Positions 8,844 to 17,798 of a stretch of DNA of 40,165 bases are shown in pieces (positions within the stretch are counted from its first letter, which is position 1; every line of letters starts with the position of its first letter). The position numbers were made by a program, and so were the translations under genes. The notes beneath the pieces are model-generated. The model worked only from the letters and a program-made list of their open reading frames with translations. It was not told where the DNA came from and did not search any database. The stretch is from Crocosphaera sp. (GTDB lineage Bacteria > Cyanobacteriota > Cyanobacteriia > Cyanobacteriales > Microcystaceae): assembly GCA_030065205.1 (NCBI GenBank), contig JASJDN010000040.1:1-40165 (forward strand). Direction: 5' to 3'.

Positions 8844-9425
8844 ATGGAAACTATTACCATTCCCAAAGGATTTAGAGTAACTTCAGAACAATTCGACCAA
8901 CTAGCACAAGTTGAACAGTTTGTGCGAATGGAGTTAACCAAAGATGGAGAATTAATTGTTATGAGTCCCACAGGAGGAACAGCAGGAGGGAAAAACTTCA
9001 ACCTATATCTAGATTTAGGAATTTGGAATCGTCAAACTAAACTAGGACAGGCTTTTGATTCTTCAACCATTTTTGTCTTACCCAATGGGGCTAGAAGAAG
9101 TCCCGATGTTAGCTGGATTAAACTAGAGCGATGGGAGCAATTAACTACAGCGCAACAAGATGGCTTTCCTCCTATTGTTCCTGATTTTGTCATTGAATTG
9201 GTCAGTCCTAGTGACCTGAAGAATCAAAGATACGAAGACTTACAAGCAAAAATGCAGGAATATGTAGATAATGGTACTAGACTGGGTTGGTTAATTGAAC
9301 CATCAGCAAAAATAGTGGAAATATATAGAGTTGGGCAGCAAGTAGAGATTTTAAATAATACTCAAACGCTATCTGGAGAAGATGTTTTACCTGGGTTTGT
9401 TTTAGATTTAAGTGAGATTTTTTGA
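8844..9425 (+). CDS. Uma2 family (DUF820) PD-(D/E)XK nuclease-like protein
   Basis: This 193-residue protein belongs to the Uma2/DUF820 family, greatly expanded in cyanobacteria and with the restriction-endonuclease fold. Family marks are LIVMSPTGG, RRSPDVSWI (acidic residue), VPDFVIELVSPSD (second acidic residue), then LQAKMQEYVDNGTRLGWLIEP, with the usual VEIYR near the end. The family is annotated as putative endonuclease; substrate and biology are unknown, and many copies seem to move within genomes. It stands alone, 128 bases after the divergent glycosylase gene. Degraded gene remnants follow downstream, so this is a plastic spot. Confidence 0.88.
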   Translation: METITIPKGFRVTSEQFDQLAQVEQFVRMELTKDGELIVMSPTGGTAGGKNFNLYLDLGIWNRQTKLGQAFDSSTIFVLPNGARRSPDVSWIKLERWEQLTTAQQDGFPPIVPDFVIELVSPSDLKNQRYEDLQAKMQEYVDNGTRLGWLIEPSAKIVEIYRVGQQVEILNNTQTLSGEDVLPGFVLDLSEIF

Positions 9426-9507
9426 TTTGAAAAACTAGAAAAAAATCCCAAGTCTTTGATGTATTATAATAAAGCAAGCAGTGACAAGTTTTCATCAAAC
9501 AGTAATT

Positions 9508-9687
9508 TCATGGGGATAAAGTAGCGGTCATAAACCGACGCTCACGGTCAGCCGCATAAGCAATACAAGCTTTTAAGTCTTCTCGTGTCAGATCGGGAAA
9601 ATCATCGAGAATTTCTTCTTCAGTCATCTCAGAAGCTAGGTATTCAAGCACTTCATATACTGTAATTCGCAAACCCCGTACACATAG
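9508..9687 (-). pseudogene. N-truncated DUF433 (antitoxin-like) remnant
   Basis: On the minus strand a frame from 9687 to a stop at 9508 reads LCVRGLRITVYEVLEYLASE, then MTEEEILDDFPDLTREDLKA, then CIAYAADRERRF. This is the body of a DUF433 protein (about 75 residues, helix-turn-helix-like, often the small partner of a toxin pair). An in-frame TAG at 9688-9690 replaces the usual N-terminal strand and the glycine-lysine-proline before the first cysteine, and no ATG is available before the internal MTEEE. The gene is therefore missing its first 15-20 codons and is probably dead. Confidence 0.75.
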
Positions 9688-9825
9688 CTACTTCTTTTGT
9701 TTTAGCTGTAGCTTCTTTAGGAAGAGAGTCACTGTCCATAAGATTAAATGATGTCTGTAGGAAAAAGAAGTCTGACCCTTCATTATACTGGCATTTTCTG
9801 AATAATCACCCCTCAAAGGACAAAA

Positions 9826-10023
9826 AACAGTTGCAGCAGAAATCACGACAAAACCATTGACCAATAAAATACCAACAGCACGAATAGTTAAAGCAATCGT
9901 AATTACTAACAGCATGATCAAAAAATAGCGATGACTACGAACGGATACACCTTTTACTAGGGCTAAATCACTGTTAAGAGTAATCCTGACAGACTTAGCA
10001 TCGTCATCATTGTAACTTTTGTG
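9826..10023 (-). pseudogene. Remnant of a Mn/Zn-type ABC transporter permease (ABC-3 family)
   Basis: The minus-strand frame from about 10023 reads DAKSVRITLNSDLALVKGVS, then a membrane segment LIMLLVITIALTIRAVGILL, then VNGFVVISAATV. This matches the conserved C-terminal block of ZnuB/MntB-like permeases, which ends in a membrane helix and PAAT(A). Homology ends at about 9826, where unrelated codons follow, and a stop lies just upstream at the left of the recognisable part. Only about 65 of roughly 270 residues remain, with no partner ATPase or binding protein nearby, so this is a relic. Confidence 0.7.
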
Positions 10024-10087
10024 TTAATGTTGCCATAAATCCTTATATTAAAGTTCATTTATAATATCTATCTGGTGATCATGACCT

Positions 10088-11464
10088 ATGCCCATCAGCC
10101 TTTTAAAACAAGCAATACGAAAACTCTCCCCCAAACAGCGAAAATGGTCAATGGTTGACCAACGAACCCCCAAACGGGTTAATCGTTGGTTTAAATGGCT
10201 ATCCCCTGGCCTATTTGTCAAGCGTTGGCTGCTGATCAGTGCTACTGGTTTGTTATTATCGATGCTAGGGTTGGCCATTTGGGTAAAACTCACCCCTATT
10301 AACCGTCTCCTCGAATTAATCTCTCAATTCCTGGAAACCCTTACCACCCACGTTCCTAGCTATATTTCTGGACCGGTGGCTTTATTCCTCGGGTTATTTC
10401 TAGTATTTTGGGGACAAAATCGTACAGTGGAGTCTATTACTGATGCGCTTCCTGGTAGCGGTCAAGAATTGGTCGATCGCCTCTTAACCCATCGTCGTCT
10501 TCATCGGGGGCCAAAAATTGTAGCCATTGGGGGAGGAACGGGATTATCGACCCTCTTACGGGGTTTGAAGCAATATAGTGCTAATGTCACTGCTATTGTT
10601 ACGGTAGCAGATGATGGTGGTTCTTCTGGACGACTCCGCGAAGAAATTGGTGTGTTACCTCCTGGGGATATTCGTAACTGTATGGCGGCTTTAGCCGATG
10701 AAGAAAAGTTGTTAACGGAACTGTTTCAATATCGCTTTCAAGCAGGGGAAGGACTGACTGGCCATAGTTTTGGTAACTTGTTTTTAACAGCAATGACAGC
10801 CATTACGGGACGGGATTTTGAAAAGGCGATCGCAGCTAGTTCAAAAGTTCTGGCGATTCGGGGTAAAGTGTTACCGGCAACCCTCAGTGATGTCCGTTTA
10901 TGGGCCAGATTAGATGATGGTCGTTTGGTGGAAGGAGAATCTCATATCACGGAAGCTGGGGGAAAAATTACTCAAATTGGTTGTTTTCCAAGCAATCCAC
11001 CCGGTTTACCCGCAGCGTTACAAGGGATTCGTGAAGCTGACTATATTATCCTTGGTCCAGGAAGTCTTTACACTAGCGTTATTCCTAATCTTTTGGTTCC
11101 AGAAATAAGAGAGGCTTTAGCTAAAGCAAAGGTTCCTCGCATTTATGTCTGTAATATTATGACTCAACCAGGAGAAACCGATGATTATACTGTTTCTGAT
11201 CATATTAAAGCGATTGATCGGGTTTGTGGGAAACGGATATTTGATGCTGTTTTAGTACAACGAATTTCTCCTTCTCCTGCAGCCTTAAAACATTATGGTA
11301 AAGAACAATCACATCCTGTATTTTTAGATCGAGAAAATGTTACTCAGTTAGGATGCCGTATCGTTTTAGCTAATATTATGGATGAAGATCCAATGACAGC
11401 AAAAGTTAGTCATCATTCTCAACGATTAGCCAGAGTATTGTTACGTTGGTACAAGAAAAGTTAG
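10088..11464 (+). CDS. yvcK: YvcK/CofD-like protein with N-terminal membrane anchor (gluconeogenesis factor family)
   Basis: The 458-residue protein has two parts. Residues 1-120 are basic and then contain two likely membrane helices (about 46-68 and 92-110). Residues 143-458 form a CofD/YvcK domain with [20 protein letters not shown] (143-162), [15 protein letters not shown] (172-186), [21 protein letters not shown] and [20 protein letters not shown]. YvcK (GlmR) binds UDP-sugars and supports gluconeogenic growth and cell-wall precursor supply in Firmicutes. A similar link to envelope metabolism here is inference. It is not CofD proper: cofH is about 27 kb away and the length and anchor fit the YvcK branch. 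It heads a plus-strand run, with the next gene 9 bases downstream. Confidence 0.88.
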   Translation: MPISLLKQAIRKLSPKQRKWSMVDQRTPKRVNRWFKWLSPGLFVKRWLLISATGLLLSMLGLAIWVKLTPINRLLELISQFLETLTTHVPSYISGPVALFLGLFLVFWGQNRTVESITDALPGSGQELVDRLLTHRRLHRGPKIVAIGGGTGLSTLLRGLKQYSANVTAIVTVADDGGSSGRLREEIGVLPPGDIRNCMAALADEEKLLTELFQYRFQAGEGLTGHSFGNLFLTAMTAITGRDFEKAIAASSKVLAIRGKVLPATLSDVRLWARLDDGRLVEGESHITEAGGKITQIGCFPSNPPGLPAALQGIREADYIILGPGSLYTSVIPNLLVPEIREALAKAKVPRIYVCNIMTQPGETDDYTVSDHIKAIDRVCGKRIFDAVLVQRISPSPAALKHYGKEQSHPVFLDRENVTQLGCRIVLANIMDEDPMTAKVSHHSQRLARVLLRWYKKS

Positions 11465-11473
11465 GTTATCTAA

Positions 11474-13105
11474 ATGAAGTCTTTAAAAGATGATAATCTC
11501 ATTTTAAATCGATATAGTAAGCCTATTTTAATCGTAATCTTATCGATAGGTTTGTTATTACGTCTTTATGGAATCAACTTTGGTTTACCTTATTTATATA
11601 ATCCTGATGAACCTAATCGGATGAGAGTTGTATTTCGCATTCTATCAACTCAAGATATCAATCCTCATTGGTTTGGTCATCCGGCTACAACGGTTATTTA
11701 TCTTTTAGTCTTATCCTATGGCTTGATGTTTGTGGGGGGGCGACTTTTAGGTGTTTTTAATAGTTCTGAAGATTTTTTAGAATTGTATCGTCAAGATCCT
11801 AGTATTTTTTATTTAATAGGTCGCTTATGGAGTGCATTTTTTGGGGTTGCTACTATTTTATTGGTTTATGTTATTGCTACTAAAATGTTTAATAAAACTG
11901 TGGGTCTAATATCGGCTTTTTTGGTTGCTATTATTCCCCTCCATGTTGAGTTTTCAAAATTCGCTCGCATGGATACATTAATGCCTTTGTTATTACTCAT
12001 TTCTTTTTACTATTGTTTAAAAATTTTTGATAATCAAGACCAGTTATTAAACTATATAAAAGCAAGTTTTTTAGTCGGTCTAGCGATAGCAACAAAATAT
12101 CCAGCAATTGTTTTTGTATTTACGATTATTTTAGCCTATTTTTTAACCAAAGGATGGCAAGTTAAAGGTTATTTAAAAATAGTTAGTAGTATAATAGCCT
12201 GTACAGGGGGTGTCTTTATGGCTTCTCCTTTTTTATTTTTTGATTTTAATCAAGTCTTAATCGATGTTACTCAAGAAAATAGGTCATCCCATTTAGGTGC
12301 AACAGGAGAAGGATTTATCCATGATTTAATTTGGTATTTCCAACAACCTTTAACACAATCTTTTACAATTTTTGGTATATTTTTGCTTGGGTTAGGATTT
12401 TTTTTTCTGTTAATTCTAAGACAAGAAAAGTTGCTTTTGTTAATTAGTTTTCCCAGTCTATTCTTATTATTTATCTCTTTACTTAATTTACGATGGGAAC
12501 GGTGGATAATTCCAATGATTCCTTTCCTTTGTATTCTTATTGCTTACACTATCTATCAAGTCTCTAAATCGATGGAGTTAAACTTTAATTATCCATTAGG
12601 ATTAATCTTAATTTTCGCAATGTTAGCGTCAATTTCAACTCCATTATTGCACCAAGATATACGACAAGGTTATAGAATGTCTGGAGTTGATACTAGGACG
12701 TTTACAAGAGAATGGATGCTTAATAATCTTCCTCAAAATTCTTCAATTTTAGTAGAAGACTACACTCCCCAACTTCCTAAGACATCCTTTCAATTTTTTA
12801 GAGTTGATCGTAATCAAACTGGACTGATCAAAAAGGTTAATACTGAGAGGTTATCCCATGCAACTTTTTATCCTTCTGGAAAAATTGGCAATCTAAAAAA
12901 TGTTGAAGAAATTCAGAAAAATAAGATAGAATATATCGTTTTGGGGAATTATTATGATCGTTATCTATTAAAAAGGGAGAAGTATCCTAAAATGGTTAAT
13001 CGTTATGAAAAGATTATTGAATCGGGAGAATTAATATATAAAACACAAAAAGATAATAAGGTTCGTACAGGACCGATAATTCGTATTTATAAAGTTTCTC
13101 AATAA
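11474..13105 (+). CDS. GT39/ArnT-like membrane glycosyltransferase
   Basis: This 543-residue polytopic protein resembles the PMT/ArnT (GT-C fold) glycosyltransferases. A first membrane helix (about 16-34) is followed by the periplasmic loop GINFGLPYLYNPDEPNRMR, whose Asp45-Glu46 pair fits the acidic catalytic motif of the fold. About ten further hydrophobic helices follow, then a soluble C-terminal domain from about residue 400. Such enzymes move a sugar from a polyprenyl-phosphate donor to a lipid, glycan or protein acceptor in the outer leaflet of the inner membrane; donor and acceptor are unknown here. It starts 9 bases after yvcK, which suggests cotranscription and an envelope role. Confidence 0.8.
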   Translation: MKSLKDDNLILNRYSKPILIVILSIGLLLRLYGINFGLPYLYNPDEPNRMRVVFRILSTQDINPHWFGHPATTVIYLLVLSYGLMFVGGRLLGVFNSSEDFLELYRQDPSIFYLIGRLWSAFFGVATILLVYVIATKMFNKTVGLISAFLVAIIPLHVEFSKFARMDTLMPLLLLISFYYCLKIFDNQDQLLNYIKASFLVGLAIATKYPAIVFVFTIILAYFLTKGWQVKGYLKIVSSIIACTGGVFMASPFLFFDFNQVLIDVTQENRSSHLGATGEGFIHDLIWYFQQPLTQSFTIFGIFLLGLGFFFLLILRQEKLLLLISFPSLFLLFISLLNLRWERWIIPMIPFLCILIAYTIYQVSKSMELNFNYPLGLILIFAMLASISTPLLHQDIRQGYRMSGVDTRTFTREWMLNNLPQNSSILVEDYTPQLPKTSFQFFRVDRNQTGLIKKVNTERLSHATFYPSGKIGNLKNVEEIQKNKIEYIVLGNYYDRYLLKREKYPKMVNRYEKIIESGELIYKTQKDNKVRTGPIIRIYKVSQ

Positions 13106-13125
13106 TAGATAAATTTATTAAGTCA

Positions 13126-15588
13126 ATGTTCATCAACACTGAATCTTTTAATGATAGAGGACAAAGAGGAGAAAGAATAGTATGGGACAAAATTAAACAA
13201 GCATTTTATCAAAGAAAATGTTTAATTTATTGGCGTTATCCTATCTTTCCGATCAAGGGACAAATGCGTAAAGAAGCTGATATTTTAATTGCTGATTTTG
13301 AGTTAGGATTAATCATTATTGAAGTTAAATCTTTACTAATTAATCAAATTATTAGTATTCAAGGACATTGTTGGAATTATCAAAATTTTTATACTGCTTC
13401 AGGAAGTCCTTATCGACAAGCAGAAAGTCAGTTATTTTCTTTGTTAGAATATCTAAATCAAGAATCTAGTTTATATAATCAGATTACAGCCAAAGTATTA
13501 ATTGCTTTACCTTTTATAACGTCAAAACAATGGAAAATGGAAGGATTTACTCAATTAGCGAGTAACCCTCCTATTCTATTTGCAGATTCTTTACTTTCAT
13601 TAACAAATATTACTAAAATTATTCAAACAACTCCAAATATTATCAAAGGGAAAACAATTAATAACTATCAATGGAATTTAATCCTAAATATTCTATCAGG
13701 TACACCTATTTTACGTCAGGATATCCATCAAGTTTTAAGTCAAAATAATAGTAAGGGGGAAATTTTACAAAAACTTAAAAAACATCTTTATCAATTTGAC
13801 TTACAACAGGAAAAAATTGCGAAACAAATTCCATCAGGATTTCAAAGAATACGAGGAATTGCGGGGTCAGGCAAAACTGTTTTACTGTGTCAAAAAGCAG
13901 CCATTATGCACCTTAAATACCCTCAATGGAAAATTGCATTCGTTTTCTTTTCTCGCAGTCTTTATGAAGAAATTATACAACAGATTGATCGGTGGGTTAG
14001 ATATTTTAGTCATCAACAACAAACTTACAATAAAAATAATCAACAATTACAAGTCTTTCACGGTTGGGGTTCTAGAGAACAATTAGGATTTTATCGTTTT
14101 TTATGTCAAGTCACGGGAGTCGTTTCTTTAGGGGTTAATCAAACCACTTTTCAACAACCATCAGAAGCATTAGGAGAAGTGTGTTTTTACCTCTTAAATC
14201 AAACTGCTATTCCTCAGATTTTTGATGCTATTTTAATTGATGAAGGACAAGATTTTATAGTTGAAAATTGGCTTTATCAAGGAAAACAGCCTTTTTATTG
14301 GTTAGCTTATCAAGCATTACGTCCCGTTGATTCCGTTAATACTCAACAAAAAAGATTGATTTGGACTTACGACGAATTACAAAGTTTAAATAGTTTACAA
14401 GTTCCCAATGCTAGTGAAATTTTTGGGGAACAATTAGGCAATATTGTTACAGGGAAATATGAAAATGAAATTAATAAAACAGAGATTATGTCTTGTTGTT
14501 ATCGTACCCCTCATTTAATTATTATAGCAGCTCATGCTATGGTTATGGGATGGGTACGTTGCCAAGGAATGTTAACAGGAATGACTGAAAAAAAAGACTG
14601 GCAAAGTTTAGGTTATGACATTGCAGGAGAGTTGATAGAAGGTGAAACCATAACCATTACACGATCTGTAGAAAATTCGCCGAATCCTTTACATAAAACT
14701 TGGAAAAAGCCACTAATTAAATTTGATAAATATTTATCAAGACAGCAAGAAATTAGTGGTTTATGCCAACAAATTTATGATGATTTACGTCAAGATGGAT
14801 TACGACCAAGTAAAGAGATTTTAGTGTTAGTTTTGGGTAATTATTTTGAGTCTTTTAAATTACAACAAACTATCGCTAACTTTTTTATTAGACAAGGAAT
14901 TGATATCTATATTCCTGGAAGTAAAAATTGTAATGATTTAACCCAAGAAAATAATCATAATCCTAATCAATTTTGGTATGAAGGTGCTGTTACTATTTCT
15001 CGTATTCATCGCGCTAAAGGACAAGAAGCAGATATGGTTTATATTGTGGGATTAGATCAGGTTGCTAAAGTAGAAAACGACTTATTATTCCGTAATCAAT
15101 TATTCGTTGCGATGACGCGATCGCGGGGATGGTTAACTATCAGTGGAATCGGTAATTATTTCCTCTATCAAGAGTTAGAAACTGTCCTTAAACAAAAGGA
15201 TACGTTTACCCTAACTTATCGAACCCCTAAACAACGAGAAATAATGGTGACAGAAGCAGCAGAATTATTACAACGATATCGTTTAGGAGAGCGAAATTTT
15301 CAACAAGCTGAACTCTCTAAAATAAATTTACAACACCTCAATTTAGAAAATATTAACCTCATCGGTGCCAATTTATCAGGAACCAATTTAGAGTATAGTA
15401 ACCTCAATCGTGCTAAACTAATCGCAGCTAATTTAGAAAATGCTAATTTAACAGGAGTCAGTTTAGTCAAAGCTAAATTAATCGGTGCAAATTTAACGAA
15501 TGCTAATTTAACCAACGCAGATTTAACCAACGCAGACTTAAGCGATGTTATCCTCAATAATACTCAAGGAATTATAAATTATAGCTGA
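13126..15588 (+). CDS. NERD domain - superfamily 1 helicase - pentapeptide repeat fusion
   Basis: The 820-residue protein has three parts. Residues about 8-125 are a NERD (nuclease-related) domain: RGERIVWDKIKQAF, then KEADILIADFELGLIIIEVK, giving the D...ExK nuclease signature at Asp52 to Lys68. Residues about 225-700 are a UvrD/Rep-like helicase with Walker A RGIAGSGKT (243-251), Walker B AILIDEGQDF, ISRIHRAKGQEADMVYIVG (motif V region) and LFVAMTRSRGWL (motif VI). Residues about 724-815 are pentapeptide repeats (A(N/D)Lxx units such as NLTNADLTNADL). NERD-helicases are implicated in DNA processing and some phage-defence settings; the pentapeptide tail forms a DNA-sized helix that could steer it to DNA or a topoisomerase. 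Function is inferred. It lies 20 bases after the glycosyltransferase gene. Confidence 0.85.
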   Translation: MFINTESFNDRGQRGERIVWDKIKQAFYQRKCLIYWRYPIFPIKGQMRKEADILIADFELGLIIIEVKSLLINQIISIQGHCWNYQNFYTASGSPYRQAESQLFSLLEYLNQESSLYNQITAKVLIALPFITSKQWKMEGFTQLASNPPILFADSLLSLTNITKIIQTTPNIIKGKTINNYQWNLILNILSGTPILRQDIHQVLSQNNSKGEILQKLKKHLYQFDLQQEKIAKQIPSGFQRIRGIAGSGKTVLLCQKAAIMHLKYPQWKIAFVFFSRSLYEEIIQQIDRWVRYFSHQQQTYNKNNQQLQVFHGWGSREQLGFYRFLCQVTGVVSLGVNQTTFQQPSEALGEVCFYLLNQTAIPQIFDAILIDEGQDFIVENWLYQGKQPFYWLAYQALRPVDSVNTQQKRLIWTYDELQSLNSLQVPNASEIFGEQLGNIVTGKYENEINKTEIMSCCYRTPHLIIIAAHAMVMGWVRCQGMLTGMTEKKDWQSLGYDIAGELIEGETITITRSVENSPNPLHKTWKKPLIKFDKYLSRQQEISGLCQQIYDDLRQDGLRPSKEILVLVLGNYFESFKLQQTIANFFIRQGIDIYIPGSKNCNDLTQENNHNPNQFWYEGAVTISRIHRAKGQEADMVYIVGLDQVAKVENDLLFRNQLFVAMTRSRGWLTISGIGNYFLYQELETVLKQKDTFTLTYRTPKQREIMVTEAAELLQRYRLGERNFQQAELSKINLQHLNLENINLIGANLSGTNLEYSNLNRAKLIAANLENANLTGVSLVKAKLIGANLTNANLTNADLTNADLSDVILNNTQGIINYS

Positions 15589-15664
15589 TCAATTAAAATG
15601 ATTAATGAAGATAAAGGTAAAATTAAAACAGTAAGTCGTCTATAATCATAACTAAAATAATCCT

Positions 15665-17083
15665 ATGACTTTAAACGGAGATAATCCTTTTCTGAATCTC
15701 AAGTATGAAACTGCTTTAGAAAATTTGGGAGAAGACTACTACGATCAAGTGCTGGCTGCCGAATTTCCTCAACATATTTTAAGGTTTCGTAACGATGATT
15801 TATTAACTCAACTAGGATTATTAGCCAGTCGCGTAGATGACCTACACTTTATCGAAGCGTTTGCAAAATTTCAAGGAATTAGACCCTTTCTTGCCCTACG
15901 ATATCATGGTTATCAATTTGGGGAATATAACCCGTTTCTTGGGGACGGTAGAGGGTTCCTCTATGGACAAGTTAGGGGGATAGATGGAGAATTATACGAT
16001 TTTGGTACAAAAGGGTCGGGACGAACCCCTTATTCACGAGGTGGTGATGGAAGATTAACCTTAAAAGGAGGCGTTAGAGAAGTCCTAGCAGCAGAAACCT
16101 TACATCGAATGGGAGTGAAAACCTCCCGTTGTTTAAGTTTAGTGGAAACAGGAGAAGCGTTATGGCGAGGAGACGAACCTTCTCCCACTCGTTCTTCTGT
16201 GATGATTCGCATGAGTCGTTCTCACATTCGCTTTGGAACGTTTGAGCGTTTATACTATATTAAACGACCCGATCTAATTAAAAAATTATTGGATTTTGTT
16301 ATTGATATTTATTATCCAGAAATTGACCCTAATAGTCCTGATTGTTATGGTTTATTTTATCATGAATTAGTGAAACGTCAGGCTCAATTAGCAGCACAAT
16401 GGATGGCAGCCGGATTTTGTCATGGTGTATTGAATACGGACAATATGTCTATTACAGGGGAAAGTTTTGATTATGGTCCTTACGCGTTTATCCCTACTTA
16501 TGATCCTGGGTTTACTGCCGCTTATTTTGACTATGCAAAACGGTATTGTTATGGAAATCAACCCTTAATGGTTCGCATTAATTTGGAAATGTTACAGTTA
16601 CCCTTAATGACAACTATTTCTCCTGGTAATTTAGAAACAGCCTTAAATCATTTTGATGATTATTATCAGGCTGCTTATACGCAAGAAATGTTGAAAAAAT
16701 TAGGATTACATGGATTGACTGAGGAAGGGAATGAATTGGTTAATGTAACTGTTGATACTTTGAAAAAAAGTCAAGTTGGTTATCATCAATTTTTCATCAA
16801 TTTAATGACAGAAATTAATAAAGGTTGGTGGGAGGATGAAGCAACCATTTTAGAAAATAGCGATTTATCAGATATTAATTGGAAAAATTGGCGACAACTT
16901 TATCATAAAATACTGAGTCAAATTTCTCCCGATCACATAGATAAAATGCGTGAAACCATGAATAAATTTAATAGTAAAATCCCCTTACTTCGACCTCAAA
17001 TTGAATCCATCTGGGAAGCGATCGCTAATGAGGATAATTGGCAACCATTTAATGAATTACTGAGTAAAATTCGAGCAAAATAA
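15665..17083 (+). CDS. selO: Protein adenylyltransferase SelO (YdiU/UPF0061 family)
   Basis: This 472-residue protein is a SelO pseudokinase, which transfers AMP from ATP to Ser, Thr or Tyr of protein substrates. Conserved blocks are [32 protein letters not shown] (Lys116 region), [17 protein letters not shown] (Glu143), [36 protein letters not shown] (catalytic Asp259 and Asn260; metal ligand Asp269) and YDPGF. Length fits bacterial members. E. coli SelO carries cysteines near its C-terminus that form a regulatory disulfide; this protein ends KIRAK with no such cysteine. Only 10 bases separate it from the adenylate-kinase-like gene, so the two are very likely cotranscribed. Confidence 0.93.
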   Translation: MTLNGDNPFLNLKYETALENLGEDYYDQVLAAEFPQHILRFRNDDLLTQLGLLASRVDDLHFIEAFAKFQGIRPFLALRYHGYQFGEYNPFLGDGRGFLYGQVRGIDGELYDFGTKGSGRTPYSRGGDGRLTLKGGVREVLAAETLHRMGVKTSRCLSLVETGEALWRGDEPSPTRSSVMIRMSRSHIRFGTFERLYYIKRPDLIKKLLDFVIDIYYPEIDPNSPDCYGLFYHELVKRQAQLAAQWMAAGFCHGVLNTDNMSITGESFDYGPYAFIPTYDPGFTAAYFDYAKRYCYGNQPLMVRINLEMLQLPLMTTISPGNLETALNHFDDYYQAAYTQEMLKKLGLHGLTEEGNELVNVTVDTLKKSQVGYHQFFINLMTEINKGWWEDEATILENSDLSDINWKNWRQLYHKILSQISPDHIDKMRETMNKFNSKIPLLRPQIESIWEAIANEDNWQPFNELLSKIRAK

Positions 17084-17093
17084 GGAGTCAATC

Positions 17094-17642
17094 ATGAGAT
17101 TAGTTATGTTAGGAGGTCCAGGTTCAGGAAAAGCAACCCAGTCCCAACGTCTTAGTCAGCATTTTAATGTTCCTATTATCGTAACAGGAAATATGTTAAG
17201 AAAAGCCATTGAAGATAAAACAGAATTAGGTCAAAAAGCAAAAGATTATGTGGAAAAAGGTGACTTACTTCCTAATGAAATCATGATCGAACTCATGAGA
17301 AATCGTCTGGTAGAATCTGATGTCAAAAATGGTTGGATTTTATCAGGATATCCCCGTACTGCATTTCAAGCAGAAGAGTTAGATTTTCTCTTAGAAAGTT
17401 TGAATCAAAGTTTAGATTATGCTATCTATTTACAAGTGAGTGAAACAGTGATGAAACAACGTTCTTTGAAGCGAGGTTTAATGGATGATCAACCCGATAT
17501 TATTGACCGCCGTATTAATATGTTTAAAGAATATACTCTAACTTTGATCGATTATTATCAGGGAAAACAAAAATTATTAACCTTATCGGGGGAAACCTCA
17601 GTGAATCAGGTTGAGCAAGAGATTTTAACACGAATTTTGTAG
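17094..17642 (+). CDS. Divergent adenylate kinase-like nucleoside monophosphate kinase
   Basis: The 182-residue protein has the adenylate kinase fold: P-loop MLGGPGSGKATQ (5-16), VTGNMLRKAIE (30-40), WILSGYPRTAFQAEEL (81-96) and DDQPDIIDRRI (131-141). The lid is short. Departures from canonical Adk are Ala14 in place of the Gly after the P-loop lysine, TGNMLR for TGDMLR, GYPRT for GFPRT, and LMDD where RxDD is usual. Lys13, Arg36, Arg88 and Arg139/140 remain, so ATP binding and phosphoryl transfer are plausible, though AMP specificity may be altered. The ATG follows AAGGAG by 6 bases. It directly follows selO. It may be a second, specialised Adk rather than the housekeeping enzyme, which in bacteria often sits in the ribosomal protein cluster. 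Confidence 0.82.
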   Translation: MRLVMLGGPGSGKATQSQRLSQHFNVPIIVTGNMLRKAIEDKTELGQKAKDYVEKGDLLPNEIMIELMRNRLVESDVKNGWILSGYPRTAFQAEELDFLLESLNQSLDYAIYLQVSETVMKQRSLKRGLMDDQPDIIDRRINMFKEYTLTLIDYYQGKQKLLTLSGETSVNQVEQEILTRIL

Positions 17643-17798
17643 CTTATGAATAATTGATCTATCCCTAATATGAAAGTTACGTTTTGTCTAGGGAAAATCT
17701 CACTAAGATAGAGAGATAATGATCACATAAATTAAGCTATTCCGTGACTATACTGAAACTCAAGAACATAAAGTTTTATGAATTAAGGGAAAATTGGA

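Noticed and set aside
9277..9498. Minus-strand frame opposite the end of the Uma2 gene
   Set aside because: Largely antisense to Uma2 and low complexity; no homology recognised.
10088..11464. YvcK-like gene considered as CofD of FO/F420 synthesis because cofH is in the window
   Set aside because: Length, N-terminal helices and the overall motif set fit YvcK/UPF0052, and it is far from cofH.
15300..15557. Minus-strand open frame opposite the pentapeptide tail
   Set aside because: Artefact of the regular codon pattern of pentapeptide repeats on the other strand.
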